From positions 1-64,000 of the forward strand of contig NZ_SOHJ01000002.1 of NCBI RefSeq assembly GCF_004403185.1: a stretch of DNA of 64,000 nt, written 5' to 3'. Position numbers and translations under genes: made by a program. Shown in pieces: positions 39,777-47,769 of this stretch. The notes beneath the pieces are model-generated. The model worked only from the letters and a program-made list of their open reading frames with translations, was not told the origin of the DNA and did not search any database. Within the stretch, counting starts at the first letter, position 1. Each line of letters begins with the position of its first letter. The stretch comes from Cryobacterium suzukii (GTDB lineage Bacteria; Actinomycetota; Actinomycetes; Actinomycetales; Microbacteriaceae).

Positions 39777-40382
39777 TCAATTGTTGCCTAGCTCATAGAA
39801 CTCGGTCAGTTGCTGTTCAAGTGAATGGCTCGTCCACGTTGAGTAGAAAGGCCTGTACCCGTCTTCCACATGGTGGATTCGCATTGCGACGCGAGTCAAG
39901 GGGAAGCGATCGAGGACAGGGGCGAAGTCCTGAGCATCTGATGCATCCAGATAACCGATCTGCCGATTCCCTCGGTATTCCCGATACACATCGCCGGAAC
40001 CCACGTGGTTTAAGGAGTAGACAGCGATCGCATTCCAATTATATCGATTCTTCGGTTCTCGAATCAGGAACATCCAAGTCGGAAATCTGTTCTCAACTTC
40101 TCGGGATGCATTCGCTGGGTCGTGTTCGGAATACTGCCACCCCTCCATGACGGGGGCGAAAAAACCCGTGTTCCATGGAGCCTGCAGGAGCGGGTAGCTG
40201 TAGACCGTGGGGTCGAATTCGTCGACTACCCGACCATCCGTGTATTGGCGGTCTCTCTCTAATTCGCGAACGAGGACACGGTTAGCTTCCAGTGCTTTTT
40301 CCTTGTCACGTGAATTTCCGTAGGACACCCAACAGACAAGAGCGACCACAGCCACGATGACCCAGAACATCGAATCATTCAT
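39777..40382 (-). CDS. Membrane-anchored protein with HIRAN-like C-terminal domain
   Basis: Start ATG 40382 has GGAGGAG at ideal spacing; an upstream extension to 40457 is unsupported. The 201-residue product has one N-terminal membrane helix (about 4-21), a charged coiled stretch (R-D-K-E-K-A-L-E-A-N-R-V-L-V-R-E-L-E-R-D) and a C-terminal part with R-E-P-K-N-x-Y-N-W-N-A-I-A-V-Y-S then Q-I-G-Y-L-D. This spacing resembles HIRAN domains, which bind DNA ends or accompany restriction/repair proteins. The match is by pattern only. Confidence 0.6.
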   Translation of the reverse strand: MNDSMFWVIVAVVALVCWVSYGNSRDKEKALEANRVLVRELERDRQYTDGRVVDEFDPTVYSYPLLQAPWNTGFFAPVMEGWQYSEHDPANASREVENRFPTWMFLIREPKNRYNWNAIAVYSLNHVGSGDVYREYRGNRQIGYLDASDAQDFAPVLDRFPLTRVAMRIHHVEDGYRPFYSTWTSHSLEQQLTEFYELGNN

Positions 40383-40776
40383 ATACTCCTCCAGTTTTCC
40401 GTTCCTGTGATCGCGATACGCGCGCGAGCGTCTCCTACGTTGATCCAGTCCTAACAATGGCAGTCAACCAACCTCAACTGGTACCAATGGGGGGCAGCGA
40501 TTTTGTAGGGCGAAACGATCCAGAAGTAGAACGTGCTGACCAGAGCATCGACGCCCATGCCCTATCCGATCAGCAGACTAACTCCGGCTGGAGTGCAACA
40601 TGTCCGGCGTCCACCGAGAAGACCGCAGTGACAGCAACGCCGCTTCCCCCGTGTCCACTACCGAGGGATATTCCTGCAGCGTTCCCAGCATGATCCGTTC
40701 GGCACTCTCAAGCTCAATCGGGTAACCCGCGAACTGGGGCTGTGCCCCCGGAGGCATCTCTCCCTAATCTAAGAAT
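40383..40776. other. Intergenic stretch with no credible intact gene
   Basis: About 390 bp. A minus-strand frame (about 40740-40585) reads E-S-A-E-R-I-M-L-G-T-L-Q-E-Y-P and then terminates; it could be a decayed gene fragment, but I cannot assign it. Confidence 0.3.
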
Positions 40777-40956
40777 GTGCTGGCATACCGGATAATCGGG
40801 ATTCGCTCGATTCTGCTGGCCGTCGTACTCGTAGTCGGAATGACAGCGTGCGGTGAATCACCAACTGCCCAGTGCTCTGACGGCAGCTACTCTTACTCCC
40901 AGAACCATCAGGGGACGTGCTCCTGGCATGGCGGCGTCTCTGTCTGGTACCAGTAA
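40777..40956 (+). CDS. Small lipoprotein with DUF3761-like cysteine motif
   Basis: A 59-residue frame starts at GTG 40777. It has a signal peptide (I-R-S-I-L-L-A-V-V-L-V-V) with lipobox G-M-T-A-C at residue 25, then C-S-D-G-S-Y-S-Y-S-Q-N-H-Q-G-T-C-S-W-H-G-G-V ending five residues later. The C-x-D-G-x-Y-S-x-S-x-x-x-x-G-x-C-S-x-H-G-G-V pattern is that of DUF3761. The ribosome-binding site is weak. Likely a surface-anchored protein of unknown role. Confidence 0.65.
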   Translation: MLAYRIIGIRSILLAVVLVVGMTACGESPTAQCSDGSYSYSQNHQGTCSWHGGVSVWYQ

Positions 40957-41404
40957 TCCAGGAACGCACGCAAGCGCACACCCGGCCCCAATTCAGTGCT
41001 GCTGGCGAGCTGCTTGTGCAGTACCGCTTCCTCAAACACGGCATCGACAGCGGGGCTCAACACGGATGCCGGCATCGACCTGGTGGTCCACTCCCCTTGT
41101 GAAAACCGAGCCACCACCACCCAGGTATAAACAGCGCGCGAATCCACAGCCGCCGCCGGGCGCGGGCTTCCGCTTCCATTTCTGGTGAAGATCGTGCATG
41201 CGGCGCCGCAGGACGTCACGCCGTCAATAAAGTTCTATAAGGACGGCTCGCTGCTGTCAGCCGGGCCGAAGGTGGACCCCATTCGGATGCCAGTAGGAAG
41301 CTCGTCCTGACGTCAGAATGAGGTACACCTTTTACCCGGGTCCCGCGCTGCCGCTACAGCTCCCAAAGCGCATGAGACTCCACGTACACAGTTAGAGTGC
41401 ACGA
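40957..41404. other. Intergenic stretch, possible degenerate coding on minus strand
   Basis: About 450 bp without an intact recognisable gene. A minus-strand frame from about 41219 contains V-Y-T-W-V-V-V-A-R-F-S-Q-G-E-W-T-T-R-x-M-P-A-S and runs antisense into the small lipoprotein gene. It looks more protein-like than random, but no family was recognised. Confidence 0.3.
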
Positions 41405-41929
41405 ATGAAGCATCTCCACTACGACAGTCTCGTCATCGCTATATCGGATCAGCTGGCAGAGACGGTCGATCGATCGGCTACTGAGTTCATGCAGGAAGGC
41501 CGCTATGCAGTTTGGCCGGTTGCTGGTTACCGGGACGAGCGAGACGAAGTATCTGTACAGCTCGCCTTCGGTCCCGGCCTACGCTTCGCCATCACTGAAA
41601 CCTGGTTGCCCGACGCGAGGGACGACGCCCGTTACACGGCCGACTCGATCTCCTATATCGAGGGAGACCGACAAGCCTTAGAGAATGAAGTGATAGCTCG
41701 GACACCCGAAAACGTGGTCATCTACGGAAGGTTCGAAAGACGCCCCAAGACTGACGGCTCCTGGACGTTCTCGGGGATTGAAGGAATAGACGTTGCAGAG
41801 TCGGTAGCAACCGCCGTGCAGCTCTTGAACGAGAACGGCTACCAGATCGTCAGCGTTACGGAAAGCGGATCCCCCGGAGAGGCCGGGGCTTGGTCGAACA
41901 TGTATATTTTTGGTCGACGTCTGAGCTGA
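41405..41929 (+). CDS. Hypothetical protein
   Basis: The 174-residue soluble protein has no signal peptide or membrane helix. Alternating beta/alpha character with W-P-V-A-G-Y-R-D-E-R-D-E-V-S-V-Q-L-A-F-G-P-G-L near residue 35 and a C-terminal V-Q-L-L-N-E-N-G-Y-Q-I-V-S-V-T-E-S. Family not recognised. It is flanked by degenerate sequence, typical of island cargo. Confidence 0.55.
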   Translation: MKHLHYDSLVIAISDQLAETVDRSATEFMQEGRYAVWPVAGYRDERDEVSVQLAFGPGLRFAITETWLPDARDDARYTADSISYIEGDRQALENEVIARTPENVVIYGRFERRPKTDGSWTFSGIEGIDVAESVATAVQLLNENGYQIVSVTESGSPGEAGAWSNMYIFGRRLS

Positions 41930-42044
41930 GAGCGATCACAGAACGCCGCCACAAAGCGCTAACAGTCACAATTTCGGGCGTATTGCTGGCTGTTGGACGA
42001 TCGGCTACCTGGCTGGCTTCTCGTTAGGCTCCGGGACGGCGTGT

Positions 42045-42230
42045 GACGATTGCCCCCGTGCCGGAGCGACCGCCGAGGGCGTAATCGAGCTTGTGGAAGC
42101 GGCTCGTGCCTTCTTCGTTGAGGTAGATGACAACGGGAAAGTACTTGCGGGTTATGAGAAATCCGCGGAAAACATCGAGGCCCAGGTAATCAAGCTGCTT
42201 CAGGTGGCAGTCAGGAGGCGCATGAGCTAA
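42045..42230 (+). pseudogene. Possible start-less small gene
   Basis: The plus frame reads G-V-I-E-L-V-E-A-A-R-A-F-F-V-E-V-D-D-N-G-K-V-L-A-G-Y-E-K with an amphipathic C-terminal helix, and stops at TAA 42228-42230. The frame continues upstream through a hydrophobic stretch to a stop near 41931 without ATG, GTG or TTG. It may be a gene that lost its start, or may use a rare start. Confidence 0.3.
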
Positions 42231-42409
42231 ACGGGCAGGACGTTGCTGCTCAGTCGGTCGAGAATGGGACGGACACGACCAGCACGAAGCCACTCAGGAC
42301 AGCGTTGGCAGATCTTGAGACGGTGGGCGGTCTCAACGACATCAGCATTCACCTCGTGGCCGTATACAGGGCATGGTTGACCGTCCCAGTCGGGGGCAGC
42401 GTCGTCCAC
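42227..42409 (-). CDS. Small Cys/His protein, hypothetical
   Basis: A 60-residue frame starting at GTG contains C-P-V-Y-G-H and later C-Q-R-C, a spacing that could bind zinc, then L-R-A-G-R-V-R-P-I-L-D-R-L. It converges with the preceding plus-strand frame with a 3-bp overlap of stop codons, which mildly supports both. No ribosome-binding site seen and no family recognised. Confidence 0.3.
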   Translation of the reverse strand: MDDAAPDWDGQPCPVYGHEVNADVVETAHRLKICQRCPEWLRAGRVRPILDRLSSNVLPV

Positions 42410-42697
42410 GTCGCCCGATATCCGACCAGGCCACTCAGGTTGTCTACAGGCACATCAAGACGCCCATGCCTAGCAAAAACGAGTCAAATGTTCGCGACGC
42501 ACGACTCTCGCGCACAGAACTGCACGCTTATACGGGCATCGCCAGATCCCGTCGACGTTGGACTCGCTGCTGGGCTACTCGTGGCATCACAATGGGCTCA
42601 AATCTTGTTACCGAGATCGAGCGAAGAGTCATTTCGATGACTGCTCGATTCGGGCCCGCTGTGACGGGACCGGATTGCGATCGTGAGTGTGCCAACC

Positions 42698-43309
42698 TCA
42701 GGGGAGTGCATCCTCTTCGAAGACTTGCTGAAGAGTTTGCACGGCAGCCCAGGCTCGGTGCTCAATAAGAGTGAGGAGTTCGATTAGGTTAGGTACACAA
42801 ATTTCGAGGTCCAGAAAGCTCAATACCTCCGTCTCGGGATTCCAGGACATGAAGTTGCCGCCCTGAACGGGATCTGTCGTGATTTTCCACACTGAGAACA
42901 AGTGAAAAGAATCACTGAGGTATAGCTCCTCCATTCGCTCGTCGATGTGCATGAGGCTGTTGCGTACCCCCCTCAGCGAGCTGAGCTCGTTCTCGTCGAG
43001 ATTCAGCAGGAGTCGGAGGTCTTCACCGCGGCGAGGGAAAGCGCCACGAAGGGCCCGCTTCCGGGAGTCAAGAGGCCAGATGAAAGCCGCGGCGGTGCCG
43101 GCTGTCGTAACCATGAGACGCGCCTCCGCTTTCTTGGGTCCTATGAACCGGGCTGTAGCATCTCGTTCGCGGCCGGCGAGGAAGGACTGTGCGGCTCTCT
43201 TCGCCGCCCCTGCTTCTCCATTCAGGGTGTAGCACATGAGGCCAAGAAGCACCGTCGGCGTAGTCAACTGTCCGAGGACACCTCGCATTGGCCCCAGATC
43301 AATTGTCAC
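42698..43309 (-). CDS. Hypothetical protein with HEPN-like R-x4-H motif
   Basis: The 203-residue, mostly alpha-helical protein contains L-R-G-V-R-N-S-L-M-H at residues 112-121. R116-x4-H121 with a polar residue after Arg is the signature of HEPN domains, which often act as RNases in toxin or defence systems. Basic residues at 79-95 precede it. No adjacent nucleotidyltransferase (MNT) partner is visible, so the functional link is only suggested. Confidence 0.5.
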   Translation of the reverse strand: MTIDLGPMRGVLGQLTTPTVLLGLMCYTLNGEAGAAKRAAQSFLAGRERDATARFIGPKKAEARLMVTTAGTAAAFIWPLDSRKRALRGAFPRRGEDLRLLLNLDENELSSLRGVRNSLMHIDERMEELYLSDSFHLFSVWKITTDPVQGGNFMSWNPETEVLSFLDLEICVPNLIELLTLIEHRAWAAVQTLQQVFEEDALP

Positions 43310-43580
43310 GAGTGGAGCCTACCGCCGCTCCTCAACGCCAGCCGCGCAGCGTAAGTCGGCGGGTCGGACAAGAACACGAGGTCGAAGTCTGGAATCTCAT
43401 TTCCCGGCTGCTCGAGACCGCAGCAGCCCAGCTGTTGAGTGCTTCGATCGTGACAGTCGTGGGGCCTTGGCGTCTCGGAGGCGGTGCGCGAGCTTCCATT
43501 TCATCCATCTTCAGGACGGGCCACGTCGCAGCCATAGGATGGACGTAAGAATCCACAACTCACTCTGGGGGAATCACAGC

Positions 43581-44051
43581 ATGAACCGTCGCATCGTCGC
43601 TCTGACCATCGCTGCCGTCGTAGCACTGGGGCTCACCGCTTGCTCGGGAGGGTCGGACGACGCCCCGTCCAGCGAACCGGCTGCCACGTCCGCTCCTGCC
43701 GAAGACACGAGCACCGAGCAGACCGTTGCCGAAGCCTGCGTGAGCATGGCTGGACCGTTGCTCGAAGCGGCTACCACGATGTCCGAGGTCGCCAATGCTG
43801 CCTCCGACCCGCAGTCTGCCGTTGACGCCTGGACCGCCAACGTCGATGCATTCCGCACCGTCTCGGAGTCCGTGACCACCCCGGAGGTCAAGGCGGCCGC
43901 GACCGCGGTGTACGAAGACACCGCCGCCGTGCGTGACGCGATCGCGAAGATTTACGTCGATGGGGACACGGGCGCCATGACCGAGTTCACCACCGCGACC
44001 ACCGACATGCAGACCTCGTACATGGCGCTGAGCACGCTCTGCGCGGGCTGA
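43581..44051 (+). CDS. Hypothetical lipoprotein
   Basis: Start ATG 43581 follows GGGGG with 9-nt spacing. The 156-residue product has a signal peptide and lipobox L-T-A-C near residue 21, a Ser/Ala/Thr/Glu-rich linker, and an all-helical domain (A-E-A-C-V-S-M-A-G-P-L-L-E-A ... L-S-T-L-C-A-G) whose two cysteines may form a disulfide. Similar short surface lipoproteins are common in Microbacteriaceae; function unknown. Confidence 0.75.
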   Translation: MNRRIVALTIAAVVALGLTACSGGSDDAPSSEPAATSAPAEDTSTEQTVAEACVSMAGPLLEAATTMSEVANAASDPQSAVDAWTANVDAFRTVSESVTTPEVKAAATAVYEDTAAVRDAIAKIYVDGDTGAMTEFTTATTDMQTSYMALSTLCAG

Positions 44052-44081
44052 CCAGCAACGGCATCGCCCACCGGCCCTCTT

Positions 44082-44339
44082 CTAGTTGGAAGAGATGACG
44101 CCCTGGGCCAGTTGGATGGTGATGACTGTCGCAACTACAAACAGGATCGACCCGACCAAGACCTTGTGCGTGCCCACCCACATGTTTTCCTTGTGGTAGC
44201 GAGAGCCCCGTGGAGGCGGGAACAGGTTCCAGAACATGAGTTCTGCGCAATAGACCGGAATAAACAGGATGTACGCAGCAAAAAGCATGGCCACAATGAA
44301 GCCGAGCCAACCGGCTAGCGAATATCCTCCGAGATCCAT
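44082..44339 (-). CDS. Hypothetical two-helix membrane protein
   Basis: The ATG at 44339 overlaps the upstream stop as TAATG. The 85-residue protein has two hydrophobic helices (about 5-35 and 63-82) with an intervening N-L-F-P-P-P-R-G-S-R-Y-H-K-E-N-M-W loop. It is coupled to the following upstream gene. Function unknown. Confidence 0.65.
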   Translation of the reverse strand: MDLGGYSLAGWLGFIVAMLFAAYILFIPVYCAELMFWNLFPPPRGSRYHKENMWVGTHKVLVGSILFVVATVITIQLAQGVISSN

Positions 44340-44737
44340 TAGTCCTCGACCAGCCATGGCAACGACCAGAACGCGGCTCCTACGCGTTCATTCAATACTG
44401 CGCCGGTCACCACGCACATCCCGGCGCGCTCCTTAGCATTTTGCTCACGAAGCAAGCGCGACATTACGGCGGTATGTGCAGCGAGGCAGTCACGCGCAAC
44501 GTCCTCGCCTACCTCCTGCCTAACTTCAATCATCGCGTCAGAGGCGGCTTGTGCGCAGGAATCGAAGTCTGCACAGTAGCCGTATTCTACGAAGGCATCG
44601 CTCTGCACAAGGCCGTCGAGGATCGGCCCCTGAAACAGCACGCCCAAGCCGACGATGACGGCCAGTGCCACCCACCACTTTTTTGCTGTGCTCCGGTCTG
44701 GTTCCGGAGCGGTGGTCGGATCGAAGTCGTCTGCCAT
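44339..44737 (-). CDS. Hypothetical membrane-anchored protein
   Basis: The 132-residue protein has a short acidic N-terminus, one membrane helix (about 21-38) and an extracytoplasmic part with four cysteines (C-A-D-F-D-S-C, C-L-A-A-H and C-V-V-T-G-A-V) that may form disulfides. Translationally coupled to the small membrane protein downstream. Confidence 0.65.
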   Translation of the reverse strand: MADDFDPTTAPEPDRSTAKKWWVALAVIVGLGVLFQGPILDGLVQSDAFVEYGYCADFDSCAQAASDAMIEVRQEVGEDVARDCLAAHTAVMSRLLREQNAKERAGMCVVTGAVLNERVGAAFWSLPWLVED

Positions 44738-45197
44738 CAGGCCCCCTAACTCTGCTGGCGCACGTCTTGGCGCGATGACGTTGCGAGGCTATAAGTATCT
44801 GAGGCATCGCCAACAGACCCAGTTGGGGGGCTAACACGCATATCGGCTCAAGCCCCCTCGGGGACCACCATTGCGCGATGCTCCGAACGATGCAGCCGTT
44901 CATCACAAAAGGAGTCTGACGCGCACCTCTTGGGCTGGCTGAATCGTTCCGCGTCCGTCAGAACAGCCCCGAACCGCAGAGAAGCCCCCCACGACGGGGC
45001 GACCAATCCAGAGGCCAACTGAGCAGTCAAGATCTCGTCTGCACAACTCATCCACACCGACGTCGACCCTTGCTCTCGTCCCGTTCGGGGAGAGGCGAAC
45101 ACACCACCACGCAGATCGCTGGGAACTCTTCAGGGTCGGGAGATCCACGGTCTACCGGGCAATCCAGCGCGCCGGCGACACCGCCACCTAAACGTTC

Positions 45198-45278
45198 GTT
45201 GTGCAGAGGAGTACGGGTAAACGGGCGTTTTGTGCGGAGGAGTACGGAAAAGCCAGTGTTCACACTCGCCTGCACAAC
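45198..45278. repeat. 81-bp inverted-repeat element, copy 1
   Basis: Bounded by GTTGTGCAGAGGAGT and ACTCGCCTGCACAAC, which are complementary at 14 of 15 positions. Inside is a second GTGCGGAGGAGTACGGAAAA unit. No coding capacity; MITE- or REP-like. Confidence 0.6.
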
Positions 45279-45517
45279 TTCGACTGACGCGTTCTGTTCT
45301 GCTCAGTTGGCCTTCTGTAGCGGTCATGGCATTGAACTTGACCGGGCCACCGCGACCACACGGCTGCATCGACGCGGTCCTGCCGACGATCGCTCGTGCC
45401 GACAACTGCACCATCACCGCCGACACTCTCTTCGTGCGATCCCACAGAGTTTCCGGCAACGTCAACGTTGCCGGACTCGCCAATGTGCACCGATTCCCCG
45501 TCCACCCCGCCACTTCC

Positions 45518-45600
45518 TTTGTGCAGAGGAGTAGTGAGCAAAAACCCTTTTAGTGCAGGGGCGAACGGAAAAACCAGTGCTCAACACTCGCCTGCACAAC
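45518..45600. repeat. 83-bp inverted-repeat element, copy 2
   Basis: Same design as copy 1, in the same orientation: begins TTTGTGCAGAGGAGT, ends ACTCGCCTGCACAAC and shares the internal GAACGGAAAAACCAGTG-like block. The interior is diverged from copy 1. Confidence 0.6.
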
Positions 45601-45712
45601 CCCGAAAACACGCGGGTCGCTGTGCAGACGTGAACGGAAAATGACAGCGGGTGCGCTGTCGTGAGACGTCTCATAACTCTTGGGCGGCTTCAAGGGGTCG
45701 TAGCAACACCGT

Positions 45713-46918
45713 ATGAGTGAGGTGTTGTTGATGGCGTCGAGAGTGGTGTTGAAGGATCGCGAGAACTTGTTCTGGGATCGGGTCCGTGAGGGGATGTCAG
45801 CGGCGGCCGCGTGTGAATCTATAGGAGTGAATCGCAGACAGGGATATCGGTGGATCAAGGCCGCTGGCGGGCGAATACCCGTTCCGGCCGTTGCGTCTTC
45901 GGGACGCTACTTGGGCCAAGAGGAACGTCTGCGCATCGCGGATCTGAGGTTGGGTGGTGCGGGTGTCAGGGCGATCGCGCGGGATCTGGGGCGCTCCGCA
46001 TCGACGATCAGTCGGGAGTTACGCCGCAACTCCCACCCGACAACGCGCAGCTACCGGCCTTACGCCGCGCAGAAACGCTGCGGGATCAGAGCGGGCCGGC
46101 CCAAGCCCAGCAAGCTCGACGACCGACTACTTGCCGCTGCCGTGGAGGAGCGGTTGCGGAAGAACTGGAGTCCACAGCAGATCAGTGACGACCTCGCGGT
46201 CGTGTTCGCCGGCCAAGACGAACTGCAGGTATCCCACGAGACGATCTATCAAAGCCTCTACGTTCAAGGCCGTAGTTACGTCGGAGTTCACCTGCACCGA
46301 CACCTGCGAAGGGGCCGATCAGCGCGAAAACCGCGGGACACGCAGCTGAACGCGGCGGGTAAAATTCGCGACAAAGTGATGCTGAGCGAACGGCCCAAAG
46401 AGGCCAACGACAGGCTGGTCGCCGGTCATTGGGAAGGCGATCTCATCGTCGGTTCGGCGTCGGCGTCGGGATCGGCGATCGCGACTTTGGTTGAACGTAC
46501 GACCCGGTTCGTCATCTTGATGCACCTGCCCAACGGTCACAGCTCCGCTGAACTCCACGATGGACTCATCCGGGTACTGGAAGGTCTGCCGGCTTTTCTG
46601 CGGCGGTCATTGACGTGGGATCAGGGAACCGAGCTTGCCCGGCACGTGGATATCACCAAAGCAACCGGGGTTCCGATCTTCTTCTGTGATCCAGGTTCAC
46701 CCTGGCAGCGCGGCTCAAACGAGAACACCAACGGCTTACTGCGCCAGTACTTCCCGAAAGGCACCGATCTGAACGCCCACAGCGCTCAACGCCTCCTCGA
46801 AGTCGCCACTGAACTCAACGAACGGCCCCGCAAAACCCTCAAAGGCAACACCCCAGCCGACCTGCTCAGCGAGCTAGTCTCGAAGAAGGAAATAGCCCCT
46901 GTTGCTTCCACCGCTTGA
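45713..46918 (+). CDS. IS30-family transposase
   Basis: The 401-residue protein has an N-terminal helix-turn-helix region (A-I-A-R-D-L-G-R-S-A-S-T-I-S-R-E-L-R-R-N) and the IS30 DDE core: H-W-E-G-D-L-I, T-W-D-Q-G-T-E-L and R-G-S-N-E-N-T-N-G-L-L-R-Q-Y-F-P-K-G-T. All three acidic residues are present and the frame is intact, so it may be active. Terminal inverted repeats are not clear: GAGACGTCTCATAACT upstream and GAGACATCATAACT downstream are similar but mostly in the same orientation. Confidence 0.93.
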   Translation: MSEVLLMASRVVLKDRENLFWDRVREGMSAAAACESIGVNRRQGYRWIKAAGGRIPVPAVASSGRYLGQEERLRIADLRLGGAGVRAIARDLGRSASTISRELRRNSHPTTRSYRPYAAQKRCGIRAGRPKPSKLDDRLLAAAVEERLRKNWSPQQISDDLAVVFAGQDELQVSHETIYQSLYVQGRSYVGVHLHRHLRRGRSARKPRDTQLNAAGKIRDKVMLSERPKEANDRLVAGHWEGDLIVGSASASGSAIATLVERTTRFVILMHLPNGHSSAELHDGLIRVLEGLPAFLRRSLTWDQGTELARHVDITKATGVPIFFCDPGSPWQRGSNENTNGLLRQYFPKGTDLNAHSAQRLLEVATELNERPRKTLKGNTPADLLSELVSKKEIAPVASTA

Positions 46919-47084
46919 AATCGCCCATGGGATTCGAGACATCATAACTTTTTCTGTTGCACAAACTTTAGCGGCCGTACGCGACGTGCATCTCATCGGA
47001 GATATGACCCTAGCTGTCTGCGCCACTCGGCTGTCCAGTGAACCCGGCTAGTACGGTGTCGCTGTATCGCGTTCTCACCAACTA

Positions 47085-47126
47085 CGACTACACCCCGCAG
47101 TTCCTTCTGCGGGGTGTAGTCGTTTT
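47085..47126. terminator. Strong hairpin terminator
   Basis: A perfect 16-bp stem (CGACTACACCCCGCAG and complement) with a 6-nt TTCCTT loop, followed by TTTT on the plus strand. No gene ends immediately before it on the plus strand; it could serve transcripts arriving from IS30 or be a relic. Confidence 0.75.
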
Positions 47127-47191
47127 GGCTCCATGTTGCAAAATGTTGAACTAGGGCGACGAACAAACCCGACCAGCTGGCCCCACTCACT

Positions 47192-47521
47192 TTATGAGGC
47201 AAACCTCTCGTGGATCCGGTGAGAGCGCATTTTCGGAGCAGACGCGGTGAACATCGTGGCCCCGACAATTGCCGGGTATCCGCTCGCTGCGCCGAATCCT
47301 ATTGCGTTGAACGGATCCAACCAGCTGTTCGCAGACCGCGCGATTCGCCCGGCTACAGCAAGTAGGATAGCCGCGATAGCCGCGATAGCCGCGATAGCCG
47401 CGATAGCCGCGATAGCCGCGATAGCCGCGATAGCCGCGATAGCCGCGATAGCCGCGATAACCGCGATAACCGCGATAACCGCGATAACCGCGATGCCGGC
47501 AGTCAGGCCGACAAAGGTCAT
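47192..47521 (-). CDS. Membrane protein with tandem Ala-Ala-Ile repeats
   Basis: ATG 47521 overlaps the upstream gene's stop as ATGA. The 109-residue product has an N-terminal hydrophobic region built from four A-V-I and ten A-A-I triplets (encoded by the 9-bp repeat at 47366-47491), long enough for two membrane passes, then a hydrophilic C-terminus. The frame is also open on the opposite strand, so coding rests on the coupling to its neighbour and the membrane-like composition. Confidence 0.5.
   Translation of the reverse strand: MTFVGLTAGIAVIAVIAVIAVIAAIAAIAAIAAIAAIAAIAAIAAIAAIAAILLAVAGRIARSANSWLDPFNAIGFGAASGYPAIVGATMFTASAPKMRSHRIHERFAS
47366..47491. repeat. Tandem 9-bp repeat, 14 copies
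   Basis: Ten copies of GATAGCCGC followed by four of GATAACCGC, then a degenerate unit (GATGCCGGC). The variant change is sharp, which suggests two expansion steps. Copy number changes keep the reading frame. Confidence 0.95.
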
Positions 47522-47739
47522 TGCCATCCGATAGCAACAACCAGTACACCGACGATACCGGTCATGATTAACCTCAGAGGGTTGATCGTGAAGTTGCCGG
47601 GGATATGAGCGGTCGCCACCACTGCAGTGACGTAGTAGGCCAATACTCCCACTACGAGACCCAACACCATGGACACCACTGTCCTAGAGAAGACGGGTCG
47701 TGTTTCGCTGATCTCAATAGGGACCTGGCATTCAATCAT
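47518..47739 (-). CDS. Hypothetical two-helix membrane protein
   Basis: The 73-residue protein has a polar N-terminus with one cysteine and two hydrophobic helices (about 24-46 and 55-72). Its stop overlaps the start of the repeat protein (ATGA), so the two are probably co-translated. The start is an ATG with a G-A-G-G-A-G-G-G-C upstream. Function unknown. Confidence 0.6.
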   Translation of the reverse strand: MIECQVPIEISETRPVFSRTVVSMVLGLVVGVLAYYVTAVVATAHIPGNFTINPLRLIMTGIVGVLVVAIGWQ

Positions 47740-47769
47740 GATGCCCTCCTCGTTGAAGTACTCTCACCA

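Larger units (their letters stand above)
44738..45712. other. Gene-poor repeat region upstream of IS30
   Basis: Nearly 1 kb with no convincing gene on either strand. It carries two inverted-repeat elements (45198-45278, 45518-45600) and a partial third copy from about 45622 just upstream of the transposase. Confidence 0.6.

Noticed and set aside
40908..41219. 103-codon minus-strand frame
   Set aside because: Some stretches look protein-like, but it runs antisense into the small lipoprotein gene, has no ribosome-binding site and no recognisable family. Mentioned only within the intergenic entry.
45650..46970. Complete IS30 element with defined ends
   Set aside because: The flanking GAGAC...CATAACT sequences are similar but largely in direct orientation. 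I could not fix inverted termini or a target duplication.
47366..47500. CRISPR array
   Set aside because: The repeat unit is 9 bp and perfectly tandem with no spacers.
47247..47534. Plus-strand frame through the 9-bp repeat (Ile-Ala-Ala repeats)
   Set aside because: Open because the repeat has no stop in any frame. The minus-strand frame is preferred because it overlaps the upstream gene in ATGA fashion.
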